A DNA stretch of 64,000 nt. Origin: Mediterranea massiliensis (GTDB lineage Bacteria; Bacteroidota; Bacteroidia; Bacteroidales; Bacteroidaceae). The position numbers were made by a program, and so were the translations under genes. Under the pieces are notes generated by a model. The model saw only the letters and a program-made list of their open reading frames with translations, was not told the DNA's origin and made no database searches. The stretch covers positions 62,001 to 126,000 of the forward strand of contig SUYA01000002.1 of NCBI GenBank assembly GCA_015060695.1, written 5' to 3'. Below, piece by piece: positions 28,444 through 37,735 of the stretch. Every line of letters begins with the position of its first letter. Position 1 is the first letter of the stretch.

Positions 28444-31400
28444 ATGAATAAAAATCACTTCCTACACTTTATGAAAATATTTCACGCTATCTTAACCACA
28501 ATACTTCTTAGCCTATGCTCTGTAAAAAGTCAAGCCGAGAACATCGTATTCAAGCACCTGACCATGCAGGAAAACTTGTCGCACTATTCCGCTATGGCCC
28601 TATATCAAGATGAGAGGGGTCTCATCTGGATAGGAACCCGCAACGGTGTAAGTGTTTATAACGGTAACGAAATGGAAATATACAGACATGAGCATACCAA
28701 CCCCAATAGCATTCAAAACAACTCCATTCGCGAAATTACTGGCGACCGAAATGGCCATGTCTATTTTTTGACCAACCGAGGGGTTAGTTGCTTCGACCTC
28801 AACAAAGAACTTTTCACAACCCTCACTGACAAAAAGGCCGAGAAGATAGCTTGTTATGAAAATGAACTCTATATAGCCACCGGACATCGCATCTTAAAAT
28901 ACAACTCTACCGAAAAAACATTTCTCACTTACTATCAGCTACCGGATTCCACGCAACACATCTCTTCTTTCCACATCACTCCCGACCGGCTGCTGATTGG
29001 CACAGAAAGTCACGGATTGTACGTTCGTTTATCAAACAATCTGTCACTGAGCCACCCCATAACTCATGGAAAAATCAGCGATATCTACCAAGACAGCAAG
29101 CAGCGCTATTGGATTGGTACGTGGGAGGACGGACTATACATACTGGATGGCACCCAAACAACCCATCACCGCTATCGCCATAAAGATGAAAGAACCATTT
29201 GTGCCGATTTTGTGCGAAAATTCTGTGAAGACAAACAAGGAAATATCTGGATTGGCACATTCAGGGGACTGAATAAATACATTGAGAGTAGCCAAACATT
29301 CATCAGATATAACTCTAACGAAGAGAACCAAATGACCCACTCGTCCATTTGGAGCATGATTTGCGATACGCAAGGAACCATCTGGTTTGGTACATACTTC
29401 GGAGGGGTCAACTATTTCAACCCAGCACAAATCATCCATAAACATTTCATAGCCGAAGAGTTGGGATACAGCAATCTGGTAATAGGTGCCATGACCGAAG
29501 ATAACAAGAAGAATTTATGGATATGTACCGAAGGCGATGGGTTGTGCAAGATAGAACAATCTACCGGCAATGTCAAATGGTTCAAACATAAGGAAGAGGC
29601 CAACAGCATTTCACACAACAACCTGAAGTCTATCTATTATGATAAAGAGGCAAATGTCTTGTGGATAGGAACCCACATGGGTGGCTTGAATAAAATGGAT
29701 GTGGAGAGGGAACTGTTTACACACTACTCCATCTCTCCCTCACACGCTGCTTCGTACAAAAGCAATATCATCTGTGATATAATACCTCATCAAGATAAAT
29801 TATTATTGGCCACTCACGACGGCGTATATAGTTTTGCTCCAAAAACAGGGAAAAGCCAGTCACTTTTTAAGGAGAAAACGGGTGACTATAAAATAGATTT
29901 TGCTCTCGACCTGCTACTGACCCACGACGGCACTCTTTGGATTTCGGGTGCAGAAAAAGGAGTCTATTCATACAATTTCCAAAACGATAGTTTAAAGCTA
30001 TATACCCACAACCAAAAAGGGAACAGCTTGAGTAGCAATGGCATAAACTGCCTCTACGAAGATTCGGCCCACCGATTGTGGCTCTGTTCGGCAGAAAGAG
30101 GCGTTGACCGCTATCGGGCAGAAAGTGATGACTTCATCAACCTATGTGAAGCAGACGGTTTACTAAGCGACTGTGTCTATGGCGCTTATGAGGTAAAAGA
30201 AAATGAACTGATATTCATCACAGACAATGGTTTCTCTCATTACAACTTTGTGAATGGTTTATTCCGCAACTTCAAAGCCAATACTAACATACCCCTGAGC
30301 GGCATTAACCAGAAATCTATATATTGCACTTCTGTAGGAGAAATATATATCGGTGGAGTGGATGGCATGATTTCTTTCAGTGCCAAAGATTTGGAATACA
30401 CACCACTTGCCTATCAGATTTTCCCCTACAAACTATACGTCAATGACAAAGAAATTAAAGTAGGCGACCATAGCGGAATTTTAGAAAACGCACTGTACAA
30501 CTCTCCTAAAATCACGTTGAAGGAGAATCAGAACATGGTGAGCATAGCCTATTGCATTACCAACTACCTGCCCATTAACCGAGAAAAAATTATTTTCAGA
30601 TTAGAAAATTTTTCAGACTCCTGGTCAACCCTGCGCAACGGACAAATAATTACCTATACTAATCTGTCGCCCGGAGAATATACATTGGTGGTAAAGAGTG
30701 ATGAAACATCTCACACCAATGCACCCATAAGTAAACTTACCATAGAAGTGTTGCCGGCCTGGTACAAAACAGATGTGGCCTATATATGCTATTTCATACT
30801 CGTTCTTTCACTTGTACTTTTTGCCATAAGTGCCTATAAAAACAGATTGAAACTACAAGCCGAGCTGGAATATGAACGAAAACACCTGCAAGATATTGAA
30901 AATCTAAACCAATACAAGCTGCGTTTCTTTACCAACATCTCGCATGAATTTCGCACTCCGTTGACCCTCATCATCGGACAACTGGAATTGTTGCTCCAAG
31001 TAAAATCATTCGTCCCCTCTATTTACAACAAGATACTGAATGCATATAAGAACAGCCTGTTGCTGCAGTCCTTGGTTTCTGAGTTATTAGACTTCAGGAA
31101 GCAGGAACAAGGGTTTATGAAGATAAAAGTACGCCAACATAACATTGTAAAGCTGCTTCAAGAAAATTACCAGCTATTCAAAGAATATGCACAGACAAAA
31201 GGCATCGAATTCCAATTGGTAACCCCCTGCCAGGAGTTAGACGTATGGTATGATGAAAAACAGTTGCAAAAAGCAATCAACAATCTGTTGTCAAACTCCT
31301 TTAAGCATACTCCACAAGGTGGAACGGTAACCCTGAAACTCGATACAGCAGAAGAGAGCGCAAACATTTCGGTTTCTGACACAGGCGAAGGCATTAAGGA

Positions 31401-32496
31401 AGATGAATTGGAACATATTTTCGATCGTTTTTATCAGGCCGGAACAACTTCACACGCTACTAAAGAGGGCTTTGGAATTGGGTTGGCACTGACAAAAGGC
31501 ATTATAGAATTGCACAAAGGCTCTATCACGGTAGAAAGCATACCTGGCGAAGGAAGCACATTTACCTTTAAATTGCCATTGGGAAAACTTCACTTCAAAC
31601 CCGAAGAGATAGAAAACGAAAATAACCTGACTGCATATATCAACCCTGCCAGACAAATTCTCTCCGCTGAAACACTTCAGTCGGAAGAGGTCATCAACCT
31701 GAAAACGAATGAAAACGAAGAAAAATTCAAGGCTCTAATCGTGGAAGATGACAAAGAGTTGGCTCTGCTGTTGAAAGAGATTCTGACACCCTATTACCAC
31801 ATAGAAATGGCATCTGACGGGAAAGAGGGTTTGGCAAAAGCCTCTGAATCGCAACCCGACATTATAATAAGCGACATCATGATGCCCGGCATGTCTGGTA
31901 TCGAATTGTGCAAAAAGATTAAAAACGACATAGAGACCTGTCATATTCCGGTGCTGTTATTAACCGCCCGTACTTCCATTGAGCACAAATTGGAAGGATT
32001 GCAGAATGGAGCAGACGACTATGTAACCAAGCCCTTCGACATCAACATCTTGCTGGCACGCTGCCGCAATCTGATAAACAATCGCATTGTACTGCAAGAA
32101 AAGTTCAATAGGCAACCACAAACAACTACACACATATTTGCTACCAATCCATTGGATAAAGAATTTATGGATAAAGCGATGAGAATTATCAATCAGCACT
32201 TAGATAATCCTCACTTTAACGTGAATACTTTTGCTCAGGAAATGGCCATTGCCCGTACCAAGCTGTTCGTAAAACTGAAAGCCATAACCGGCCAAACGCC
32301 CAACGAATTCATTCTGACCATCAGACTGAAAAAAGCAGCCTATATGCTGAAGAACAATCCGGAATGGAACATCTCTGAAATATCCGACAAGACCGGATTC
32401 AGTTCGCCCCGCTACTTCAGCAAATGTTTCAAGGAGAAGTACAACATGGCACCGCAAGCCTATCGCAGAACCGATAATGGTGAAAGCGCTGAGTAG
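28444..32496 (+). CDS. Hybrid two-component system sensor-regulator (HTCS)
   Basis: 1350 residues. The order is signal peptide, a periplasmic sensor of two beta-propellers built of Reg_prop repeats (DERGLIWIGTRNGVSVYN and many similar), a Y_Y_Y domain (about 690-770), one membrane helix (about 780-797), a histidine kinase with H834 in HEFRTPLT and N/G boxes (NNLLSNSFKHT, DTGEGI, GFGIGLAL), a receiver with D1144 in ISDIMMPGMSG, and an AraC-type HTH at the end (EISDKTGFSSPRYFSKCF). It senses an oligosaccharide and activates the divergent locus. A -7-like GATATTTG at 28429-28436 lies so close that the start may really be ATG 28471, which also gives a cleaner signal peptide. Confidence 0.95.
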   Translation: MNKNHFLHFMKIFHAILTTILLSLCSVKSQAENIVFKHLTMQENLSHYSAMALYQDERGLIWIGTRNGVSVYNGNEMEIYRHEHTNPNSIQNNSIREITGDRNGHVYFLTNRGVSCFDLNKELFTTLTDKKAEKIACYENELYIATGHRILKYNSTEKTFLTYYQLPDSTQHISSFHITPDRLLIGTESHGLYVRLSNNLSLSHPITHGKISDIYQDSKQRYWIGTWEDGLYILDGTQTTHHRYRHKDERTICADFVRKFCEDKQGNIWIGTFRGLNKYIESSQTFIRYNSNEENQMTHSSIWSMICDTQGTIWFGTYFGGVNYFNPAQIIHKHFIAEELGYSNLVIGAMTEDNKKNLWICTEGDGLCKIEQSTGNVKWFKHKEEANSISHNNLKSIYYDKEANVLWIGTHMGGLNKMDVERELFTHYSISPSHAASYKSNIICDIIPHQDKLLLATHDGVYSFAPKTGKSQSLFKEKTGDYKIDFALDLLLTHDGTLWISGAEKGVYSYNFQNDSLKLYTHNQKGNSLSSNGINCLYEDSAHRLWLCSAERGVDRYRAESDDFINLCEADGLLSDCVYGAYEVKENELIFITDNGFSHYNFVNGLFRNFKANTNIPLSGINQKSIYCTSVGEIYIGGVDGMISFSAKDLEYTPLAYQIFPYKLYVNDKEIKVGDHSGILENALYNSPKITLKENQNMVSIAYCITNYLPINREKIIFRLENFSDSWSTLRNGQIITYTNLSPGEYTLVVKSDETSHTNAPISKLTIEVLPAWYKTDVAYICYFILVLSLVLFAISAYKNRLKLQAELEYERKHLQDIENLNQYKLRFFTNISHEFRTPLTLIIGQLELLLQVKSFVPSIYNKILNAYKNSLLLQSLVSELLDFRKQEQGFMKIKVRQHNIVKLLQENYQLFKEYAQTKGIEFQLVTPCQELDVWYDEKQLQKAINNLLSNSFKHTPQGGTVTLKLDTAEESANISVSDTGEGIKEDELEHIFDRFYQAGTTSHATKEGFGIGLALTKGIIELHKGSITVESIPGEGSTFTFKLPLGKLHFKPEEIENENNLTAYINPARQILSAETLQSEEVINLKTNENEEKFKALIVEDDKELALLLKEILTPYYHIEMASDGKEGLAKASESQPDIIISDIMMPGMSGIELCKKIKNDIETCHIPVLLLTARTSIEHKLEGLQNGADDYVTKPFDINILLARCRNLINNRIVLQEKFNRQPQTTTHIFATNPLDKEFMDKAMRIINQHLDNPHFNVNTFAQEMAIARTKLFVKLKAITGQTPNEFILTIRLKKAAYMLKNNPEWNISEISDKTGFSSPRYFSKCFKEKYNMAPQAYRRTDNGESAE

Positions 32497-32802
32497 GAGT
32501 TGTAACGGGCATGGGTAACCGGTGGAGGTTCTTGCATAAATTCAACCAAAGGCTGTTTATACGTCGCTCAAATAAACGGGATATATCCTTGAGAATAAGG
32601 ACATAACAAAAAGCAAATAAGACAAAATCAGGAATAGTTTTTTTCTCATTTTCATCAGTTTTACAGGTTAATTACACAAAATACAGACATAAATTCCGAG
32701 CTACAGGAGATGCGACGAAAAACATTCAGTCGCCCCATGCTCTCAAGTCGTCCCACCGACTACGTGCCTCTGCAGCAGCACCTGCCGGTGGTTGGTTCGC
32801 TT

Positions 32803-33000
32803 CTTCCTCGCTTCTGGTCCGCTTCTCGCACGCTACGTGTACGCACGCTGTTCGGTCGTTCTTCGGTGCTTGTTCGGTGTTTCTTCGCTCTCTATAGGAC
32901 CGAACAACGACCGAAGAACGACCGAAGAAACACCGAAGCGGGACCGAACGAGAAGCGACCCAGGTACGACCGAGAAGCGAAGCGGGTACCCGGTTGCCCT
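32803..33000. repeat. Degenerate 11/22-bp periodic array
   Basis: Nine 22-bp units can be laid end to end from 32803 to 33000, each with an 11-bp sub-period. The left half is rich in TTCGGT, the right half in ACCGAA, so the array as a whole is an imperfect giant inverted repeat centred near 32893. It is far more GC-rich than its flanks. Bases 32497-32802 between the HTCS stop and the array show no gene. Confidence 0.7.
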
Positions 33001-33059
33001 CCGGAGTTAGCGTGGCCTTTGCTTTCTCCGTCGGGCGTGCAAATATATAACACCACCCT

Positions 33060-33092
33060 CCGGTTTTTGCAATCCAAAAACCGGACTTTTTT
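33060..33092 (+). terminator. Intrinsic terminator
   Basis: CCGGTTTTTG and CAAAAACCGG-type arms pair around a short loop and are followed by six T on the plus strand. It is the first strong terminator downstream of the HTCS gene, about 560 bases past its stop and just beyond the periodic array. Confidence 0.75.
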
Positions 33093-33556
33093 CAAAATTA
33101 ACAGTTGATAACAGCGTAACAAGCTGTTTATTAGCGAAGTAGAAAATGAAACAAAGAGGTTTTTGGCATTTTGTCAAGATGCAAGAAAATTAATCTGATA
33201 AGTTTACAAAACAGACAACGAAACATCTGTTTTAGTAGGAAATTCTGTTACAATTCTTATTACCCTGCTTTTATGATTTCAGTACCGGTAGGGGTATCGG
33301 TTGCGGAGGTTGCTAAAAAACTCTTTCTCGATGAATAGGGAGAAAACTACTCATATTCCTCTCGGTTATATATTTCACTACTTGTAGGGGTATCATTAGC
33401 ATATGCCTTCAAAAACAGACGCACAAAATGAGCCATTTACATTATTTAACAGTAGCCATTTAATTTTACATTTAACAAAAACATCGAGCAATATTCAAAT
33501 GACTTAGCATTGAGGAAATCTACATAATTAACATCACCAAATATTATAAGAAAATA
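33093..33556. other. AT-rich gap without a recognisable gene
   Basis: No supported gene. A 10-base word TAGGGGTATC occurs twice (33289-33298 and 33385-33394), 96 bases apart. The rest is AT-rich and gives only very short ORFs. Confidence 0.5.
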
Positions 33557-33970
33557 CTATACGTTCAAATCACGTATAAATTCATCCAAGCGTTTAATTG
33601 ATACATTTGGGAAAGGTATTGTCTTCAAAACATTGAAATGTAAATCTTCAGTAACAATGTAGTCTGCACCCGCAATAATGGCACAATCTACAAATTTGTT
33701 ATCATCGGGGTCTTGTTCTATTAATCCGAATCGGAAATAAGGATCGAATTTCTGAGTATAAGGACTATGGGTAATAGCATTCACAATATTATGAGCAACT
33801 ACAGCATTAGCTACTCTTTCAAAGACTTCAGTATATTCGTTTAAGATGTCGTTACTGACACAAAGTATATATCGTCCTTCGCGGAAAGCCTGCCATGCAG
33901 GGCGATAAGGACTATGAATGGAAATCATTTGTACCAAACAATTGGTATCGAGTACTATTTTCCTACTCAT
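33557..33970 (-). CDS. PIN-domain toxin
   Basis: 137 residues, a single PIN domain. The acidic metal-binding residues are visible: D8 in VLDTNCLV, Glu in NEYTEV near 45, Asp in DPDDNKFVDCAI near 88-94, and Asp in IVTEDLHF near 106-110. PIN toxins are metal-dependent RNases. The gene start overlaps the stop of the upstream antitoxin-like gene by four bases, the usual toxin-antitoxin layout with antitoxin first. Confidence 0.82.
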   Translation of the reverse strand: MSRKIVLDTNCLVQMISIHSPYRPAWQAFREGRYILCVSNDILNEYTEVFERVANAVVAHNIVNAITHSPYTQKFDPYFRFGLIEQDPDDNKFVDCAIIAGADYIVTEDLHFNVLKTIPFPNVSIKRLDEFIRDLNV

Positions 33971-34188
33971 TGTTGATATGGGGTTCGATAGTGAGCATTT
34001 TTCAAATTCTGCAACGTCTGCTCATTCCATTCGCCAGACTGCCATAGTTTTTCCATCTCTTCATCGGCACGAGAAGCAAAAAACTCACTAATGACATGCT
34101 TTAATGCCAATAATTCAGCCTCATCTTTTACGCTTGCCATTACATTCAGTAATTCCAATTGCGCCTCATTGAATACAGTTTTACTCAT
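33967..34188 (-). CDS. Putative antitoxin of the PIN module
   Basis: 73 residues from ATG 34188 (MSKTVFNEAQ), preferred over an upstream ATG at 34212 that lies in the promoter. The sequence is mostly helical and acidic, with no obvious DNA-binding fold in view; the C-terminal NEQTLQNLKNAHYRTPY probably wraps the toxin. Identity as antitoxin rests on the four-base overlap with the PIN gene and its size. Confidence 0.65.
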   Translation of the reverse strand: MSKTVFNEAQLELLNVMASVKDEAELLALKHVISEFFASRADEEMEKLWQSGEWNEQTLQNLKNAHYRTPYQQ

Positions 34189-34209
34189 AATATCACAATT
34201 TGTTTCATG

Positions 34210-34217
34210 CAAAGATA
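34210..34217 (-). promoter_or_regulatory. -7 element TATCTTTG for the toxin-antitoxin pair
   Basis: Minus-strand TAnnTTTG match 22 bases before the start at 34188. Confidence 0.55.
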
Positions 34218-34281
34218 ATTATTTAATTCATAACCTATCCATTATGACTCATAAATTATCAAAAAAGATTTATTTCAAACA

Positions 34282-34314
34282 AATCAGCCCCGACCGCAAT
34301 GGCCGGGGCTGATT
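34282..34314 (-). terminator. Terminator of the GMP synthase gene
   Basis: AATCAGCCCCG and CGGGGCTGATT pair nearly perfectly around a short loop, 23 bases after the stop at 34337. Confidence 0.8.
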
Positions 34315-34336
34315 GTCTTTATTATTTAAGGAGTGA

Positions 34337-35644
34337 TTATTCCCACTCGATAGTTGCACTGGGTTTCGGCGACATATCGTAGCATACGCGATTGATGCCC
34401 GGCACCTCTTTCAAGATACGGTCGGTAATCTTCATGAGGATAGCCCAGTCGATTTGCTCGATAGTAGCGGTCATAGCGTCGATGGTATTTACCGCACGGA
34501 TGATAACCGGCCAATCGTAAGAACGGGCATTGTTGCGAACGCCTACTGACTTGAAATCGGGTACTACGGTGAAGTATTGCCATACTTTCTTGTCGAGACC
34601 GGCGATGGCAAACTCTTCGCGGAGGATGGCATCTGATTCACGGAGTGCTTCGAGACGGTCGCGAGTGATAGCGCCGAGACAACGTACACCTAAGCCGGGA
34701 CCTGGGAAGGGTTGACGATAAACCATTTCGTAAGGCAAGCCAAGTTCAACACCACAGGCACGTACTTCGTCTTTGAAGAGTTGCTTCAACGGTTCAACGA
34801 GTTCGAACTGGAGGTCTTCGGGGAGGCCACCCACGTTGTGGTGACTCTTCACCATCTTGGCAGTCTTGGTGCCACTTTCCACGATGTCGGGATAGATGGT
34901 GCCTTGTCCCAAGTAATCAATACCATCGAGCTTGCGAGCTTCTTCTTCGAATACACGGATAAACTCACCACCTATAATCTTACGTTTCTGTTCGGGATCA
35001 GCAACACCTTCGAGAAGGTTCAAAAAGCGGTCGGTTGCATCTACATAAACAAGGTTTGCACATAGCTGGTTGCGGAATACTTCCACTACATTTTCTGATT
35101 CACCTTTGCGCATCAAGCCATGATTAACATGCACACACACCAGGTTATCGCCAATGGCCTTGAGTAAGAGAGCAGCTACCACTGAGCTATCTACACCACC
35201 GGAAAGGGCCAGCAACACTTTTTTATCGCCTACTTGCTGACGGATAAGTTCTACTTGGTCGGCCACGAAGTTTTTCATATTCCAATTGGCTTCGGCTTTG
35301 CAGATATCGAATACAAATCCTTTGACAGCTTCCTTGATGGCTTCTTCATCGTTGGCAAACTGGGCAAGTTTTACGTCACAAAGTGCCTTATCGTGGCCTG
35401 CTGCCATTACGGGGAATCCGGCTTCGTAAATCTCTGGAAGCACGTCGATGGCCACACCATCTATTACGTTATTAGGACCACCGTTAATAATGATACCCTT
35501 AACGTTGGGCAATGCCTTCAGCTCTGCAGCGGTAATATCGTGCGGATAGATTTCACTATAAACGCCTAATGCACGGATGGCTCTGGCAACCACGGTATTT
35601 TCATGACTTCCCAAATCCAGAATTACAATCATGTCTTGTTTCAT
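34337..35644 (-). CDS. guaA: GMP synthase with degenerate glutaminase domain
   Basis: 435 residues against about 510-525 for normal GuaA. The ATP-pyrophosphatase part is complete (LALSGGVDSSV near 144, GQGTIYPD, SHHNVGGLP, RQPFPGPGLGVR, and the terminal KPSATIEWE). The N-terminal class I glutaminase domain is cut to about 110 residues: it keeps ILDLGS and IIINGGP, but the nucleophile elbow (GxCxG) reads AAGHDK and the region with the catalytic His and Glu is absent. It should therefore not hydrolyse glutamine and may use free ammonia or a partner subunit to turn XMP into GMP. ATG 35632 is an alternative start. A 200-base leader with a small ORF precedes it. Confidence 0.85.
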   Translation of the reverse strand: MKQDMIVILDLGSHENTVVARAIRALGVYSEIYPHDITAAELKALPNVKGIIINGGPNNVIDGVAIDVLPEIYEAGFPVMAAGHDKALCDVKLAQFANDEEAIKEAVKGFVFDICKAEANWNMKNFVADQVELIRQQVGDKKVLLALSGGVDSSVVAALLLKAIGDNLVCVHVNHGLMRKGESENVVEVFRNQLCANLVYVDATDRFLNLLEGVADPEQKRKIIGGEFIRVFEEEARKLDGIDYLGQGTIYPDIVESGTKTAKMVKSHHNVGGLPEDLQFELVEPLKQLFKDEVRACGVELGLPYEMVYRQPFPGPGLGVRCLGAITRDRLEALRESDAILREEFAIAGLDKKVWQYFTVVPDFKSVGVRNNARSYDWPVIIRAVNTIDAMTATIEQIDWAILMKITDRILKEVPGINRVCYDMSPKPSATIEWE

Positions 35645-35721
35645 ATTTCTTATTTTGATTTTATATTATTCTAACTATTTATTATAAAAGGAGGCTCAGG
35701 TAGGATTAAGCCATAATTATT

Positions 35722-35820
35722 TCAAACCGAGAACGGTGGAGGAGGTATTGCATTCAAATTAACATTGAATGCCGGCTCTATAAATCCGACCATTAGAATG
35801 ACAGAAAAGTTTTCTTTCAT
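35722..35820 (-). CDS. Possible leader peptide of 32 residues upstream of GMP synthase
   Basis: It lies inside the predicted 200-base leader, 77 bases before the GMP synthase start, and begins 34 bases after the -7 element. It would encode a 32-residue peptide ending in AIPPPPFSV. Four prolines in a row tend to slow ribosomes. An 8-bp hairpin (GCATTCAA/TTGAATGC) falls within it. It could equally be a chance ORF. Confidence 0.35.
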   Translation of the reverse strand: MKENFSVILMVGFIEPAFNVNLNAIPPPPFSV

Positions 35821-35853
35821 ATCGCCATTTGTATTAGTTGTACAAACAATGCG

Positions 35854-35861
35854 CAAAAGTA
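35854..35861 (-). promoter_or_regulatory. -7 element TACTTTTG for GMP synthase
   Basis: Minus-strand TAnnTTTG match about 210 bases before the start at 35644, which implies a leader of roughly 200 bases. Confidence 0.5.
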
Positions 35862-35959
35862 GAAAAAATGCAGAAAAAACGACACGTAGTTTCCGAAAAA
35901 AATCAAAAGAGATAGTAAAAAAAATGTTTTGACTAACAAGATGAGATAAATAGGGCATA

Positions 35960-36000
35960 AGAAAGCCCGTTGCGCAGAGAGGGATGGAGGCACAACGGGC
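35960..36000 (-). terminator. Terminator of mscL
   Basis: GCCCGTTG and CAACGGGC pair around a 20-base loop, followed on the minus strand by TTTCTTA, 27 bases after the stop. Confidence 0.7.
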
Positions 36001-36026
36001 ACAATTAATTATGAACGTGATTCTTG

Positions 36027-36488
36027 TTATTTCTTCTCTTTCAACAAGTCACGAATTTCGGTAAGCAACACCTCTTCCTTGCTGGGTGCTGGAGGAGCAG
36101 CAGAAGCAGTGGGTTCTTCGGCTTTTTTCTTCTCGGTAAGTTTCTTAATGAGGCTTACACAGCAGAAAATAGAGAATGCAATAATCAGGAAGTCGAAAGC
36201 TTGTTGCAAGAAGTTTCCATAATTCAAAGAGACCTCTGCAACGGCTGGGGTAATCACTTCGCCGGCTTCATTCAACTTTTCGGGTATAGCTTCTTGCATT
36301 ATCCACTTCAAGTCTTTAAAATTAACACCCCCAACCAACAAACCAATAGGAGGCATGATAATGTCGTTTACCACCGAAGTCACTATTTTGCCGAATGCAC
36401 CACCAATTACTACACCGACAGCCATATCAACCACATTTCCTTTCAAGGCAAAAGCCTTAAAATCTTGTAAAAATGAACTTTTTCCCAT
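36027..36488 (-). CDS. mscL: Large-conductance mechanosensitive channel MscL
   Basis: 153 residues. The N-terminal [20 protein letters not shown] and first membrane helix (about 18-45), periplasmic loop, second helix (about 93-118) and a cytoplasmic helix are all in place. It releases solutes on hypo-osmotic shock. The C-terminal region has an Ala/Pro-rich linker ([11 protein letters not shown]), a little longer than in E. coli MscL (136 residues). It is monocistronic. Confidence 0.95.
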   Translation of the reverse strand: MGKSSFLQDFKAFALKGNVVDMAVGVVIGGAFGKIVTSVVNDIIMPPIGLLVGGVNFKDLKWIMQEAIPEKLNEAGEVITPAVAEVSLNYGNFLQQAFDFLIIAFSIFCCVSLIKKLTEKKKAEEPTASAAPPAPSKEEVLLTEIRDLLKEKK

Positions 36489-36539
36489 TATTTAAAATAT
36501 TTAATTATAAATTTAGGTGCGAATATAAAAACAATTTCT

Positions 36540-36547
36540 TATTTTTG
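36540..36547 (+). promoter_or_regulatory. -7 element TATTTTTG for gapA
   Basis: TAnnTTTG match 84 bases before the gapA start. Confidence 0.5.
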
Positions 36548-36609
36548 CAGCGCATTTCAGAAAATAAATGCATTTTTGTAGTAGATAATTAAAAAACAAC
36601 TATTATTAA

Positions 36610-37641
<1,032 letters not shown>

Positions 37642-37662
37642 TATTCAGTTAGAAAATGATAA

Positions 37663-37700
37663 AAAATAGGCGGCTTCTATGGAAGTCGCCTATTTTTTTT
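37663..37700 (+). terminator. Intrinsic terminator of gapA
   Basis: A stem of about 13 bp (AATAGGCG-type arms) with a 4-base loop and eight T. Confidence 0.9.
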
Positions 37701-37735
37701 GCACCTTTGCAGAAAATTACAAATAAATAGAAACT

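Noticed and set aside
32710-33108. 132-codon plus-strand ORF as a gene
   Set aside because: It runs through the periodic array and the terminator hairpin; the translation is Arg/Pro-rich and simply reflects the repeats.
35722-35958. 78-codon ORF upstream of GMP synthase as a full gene
   Set aside because: Its first half crosses the predicted promoter; only the 32-codon end from 35820 lies within the likely transcript.
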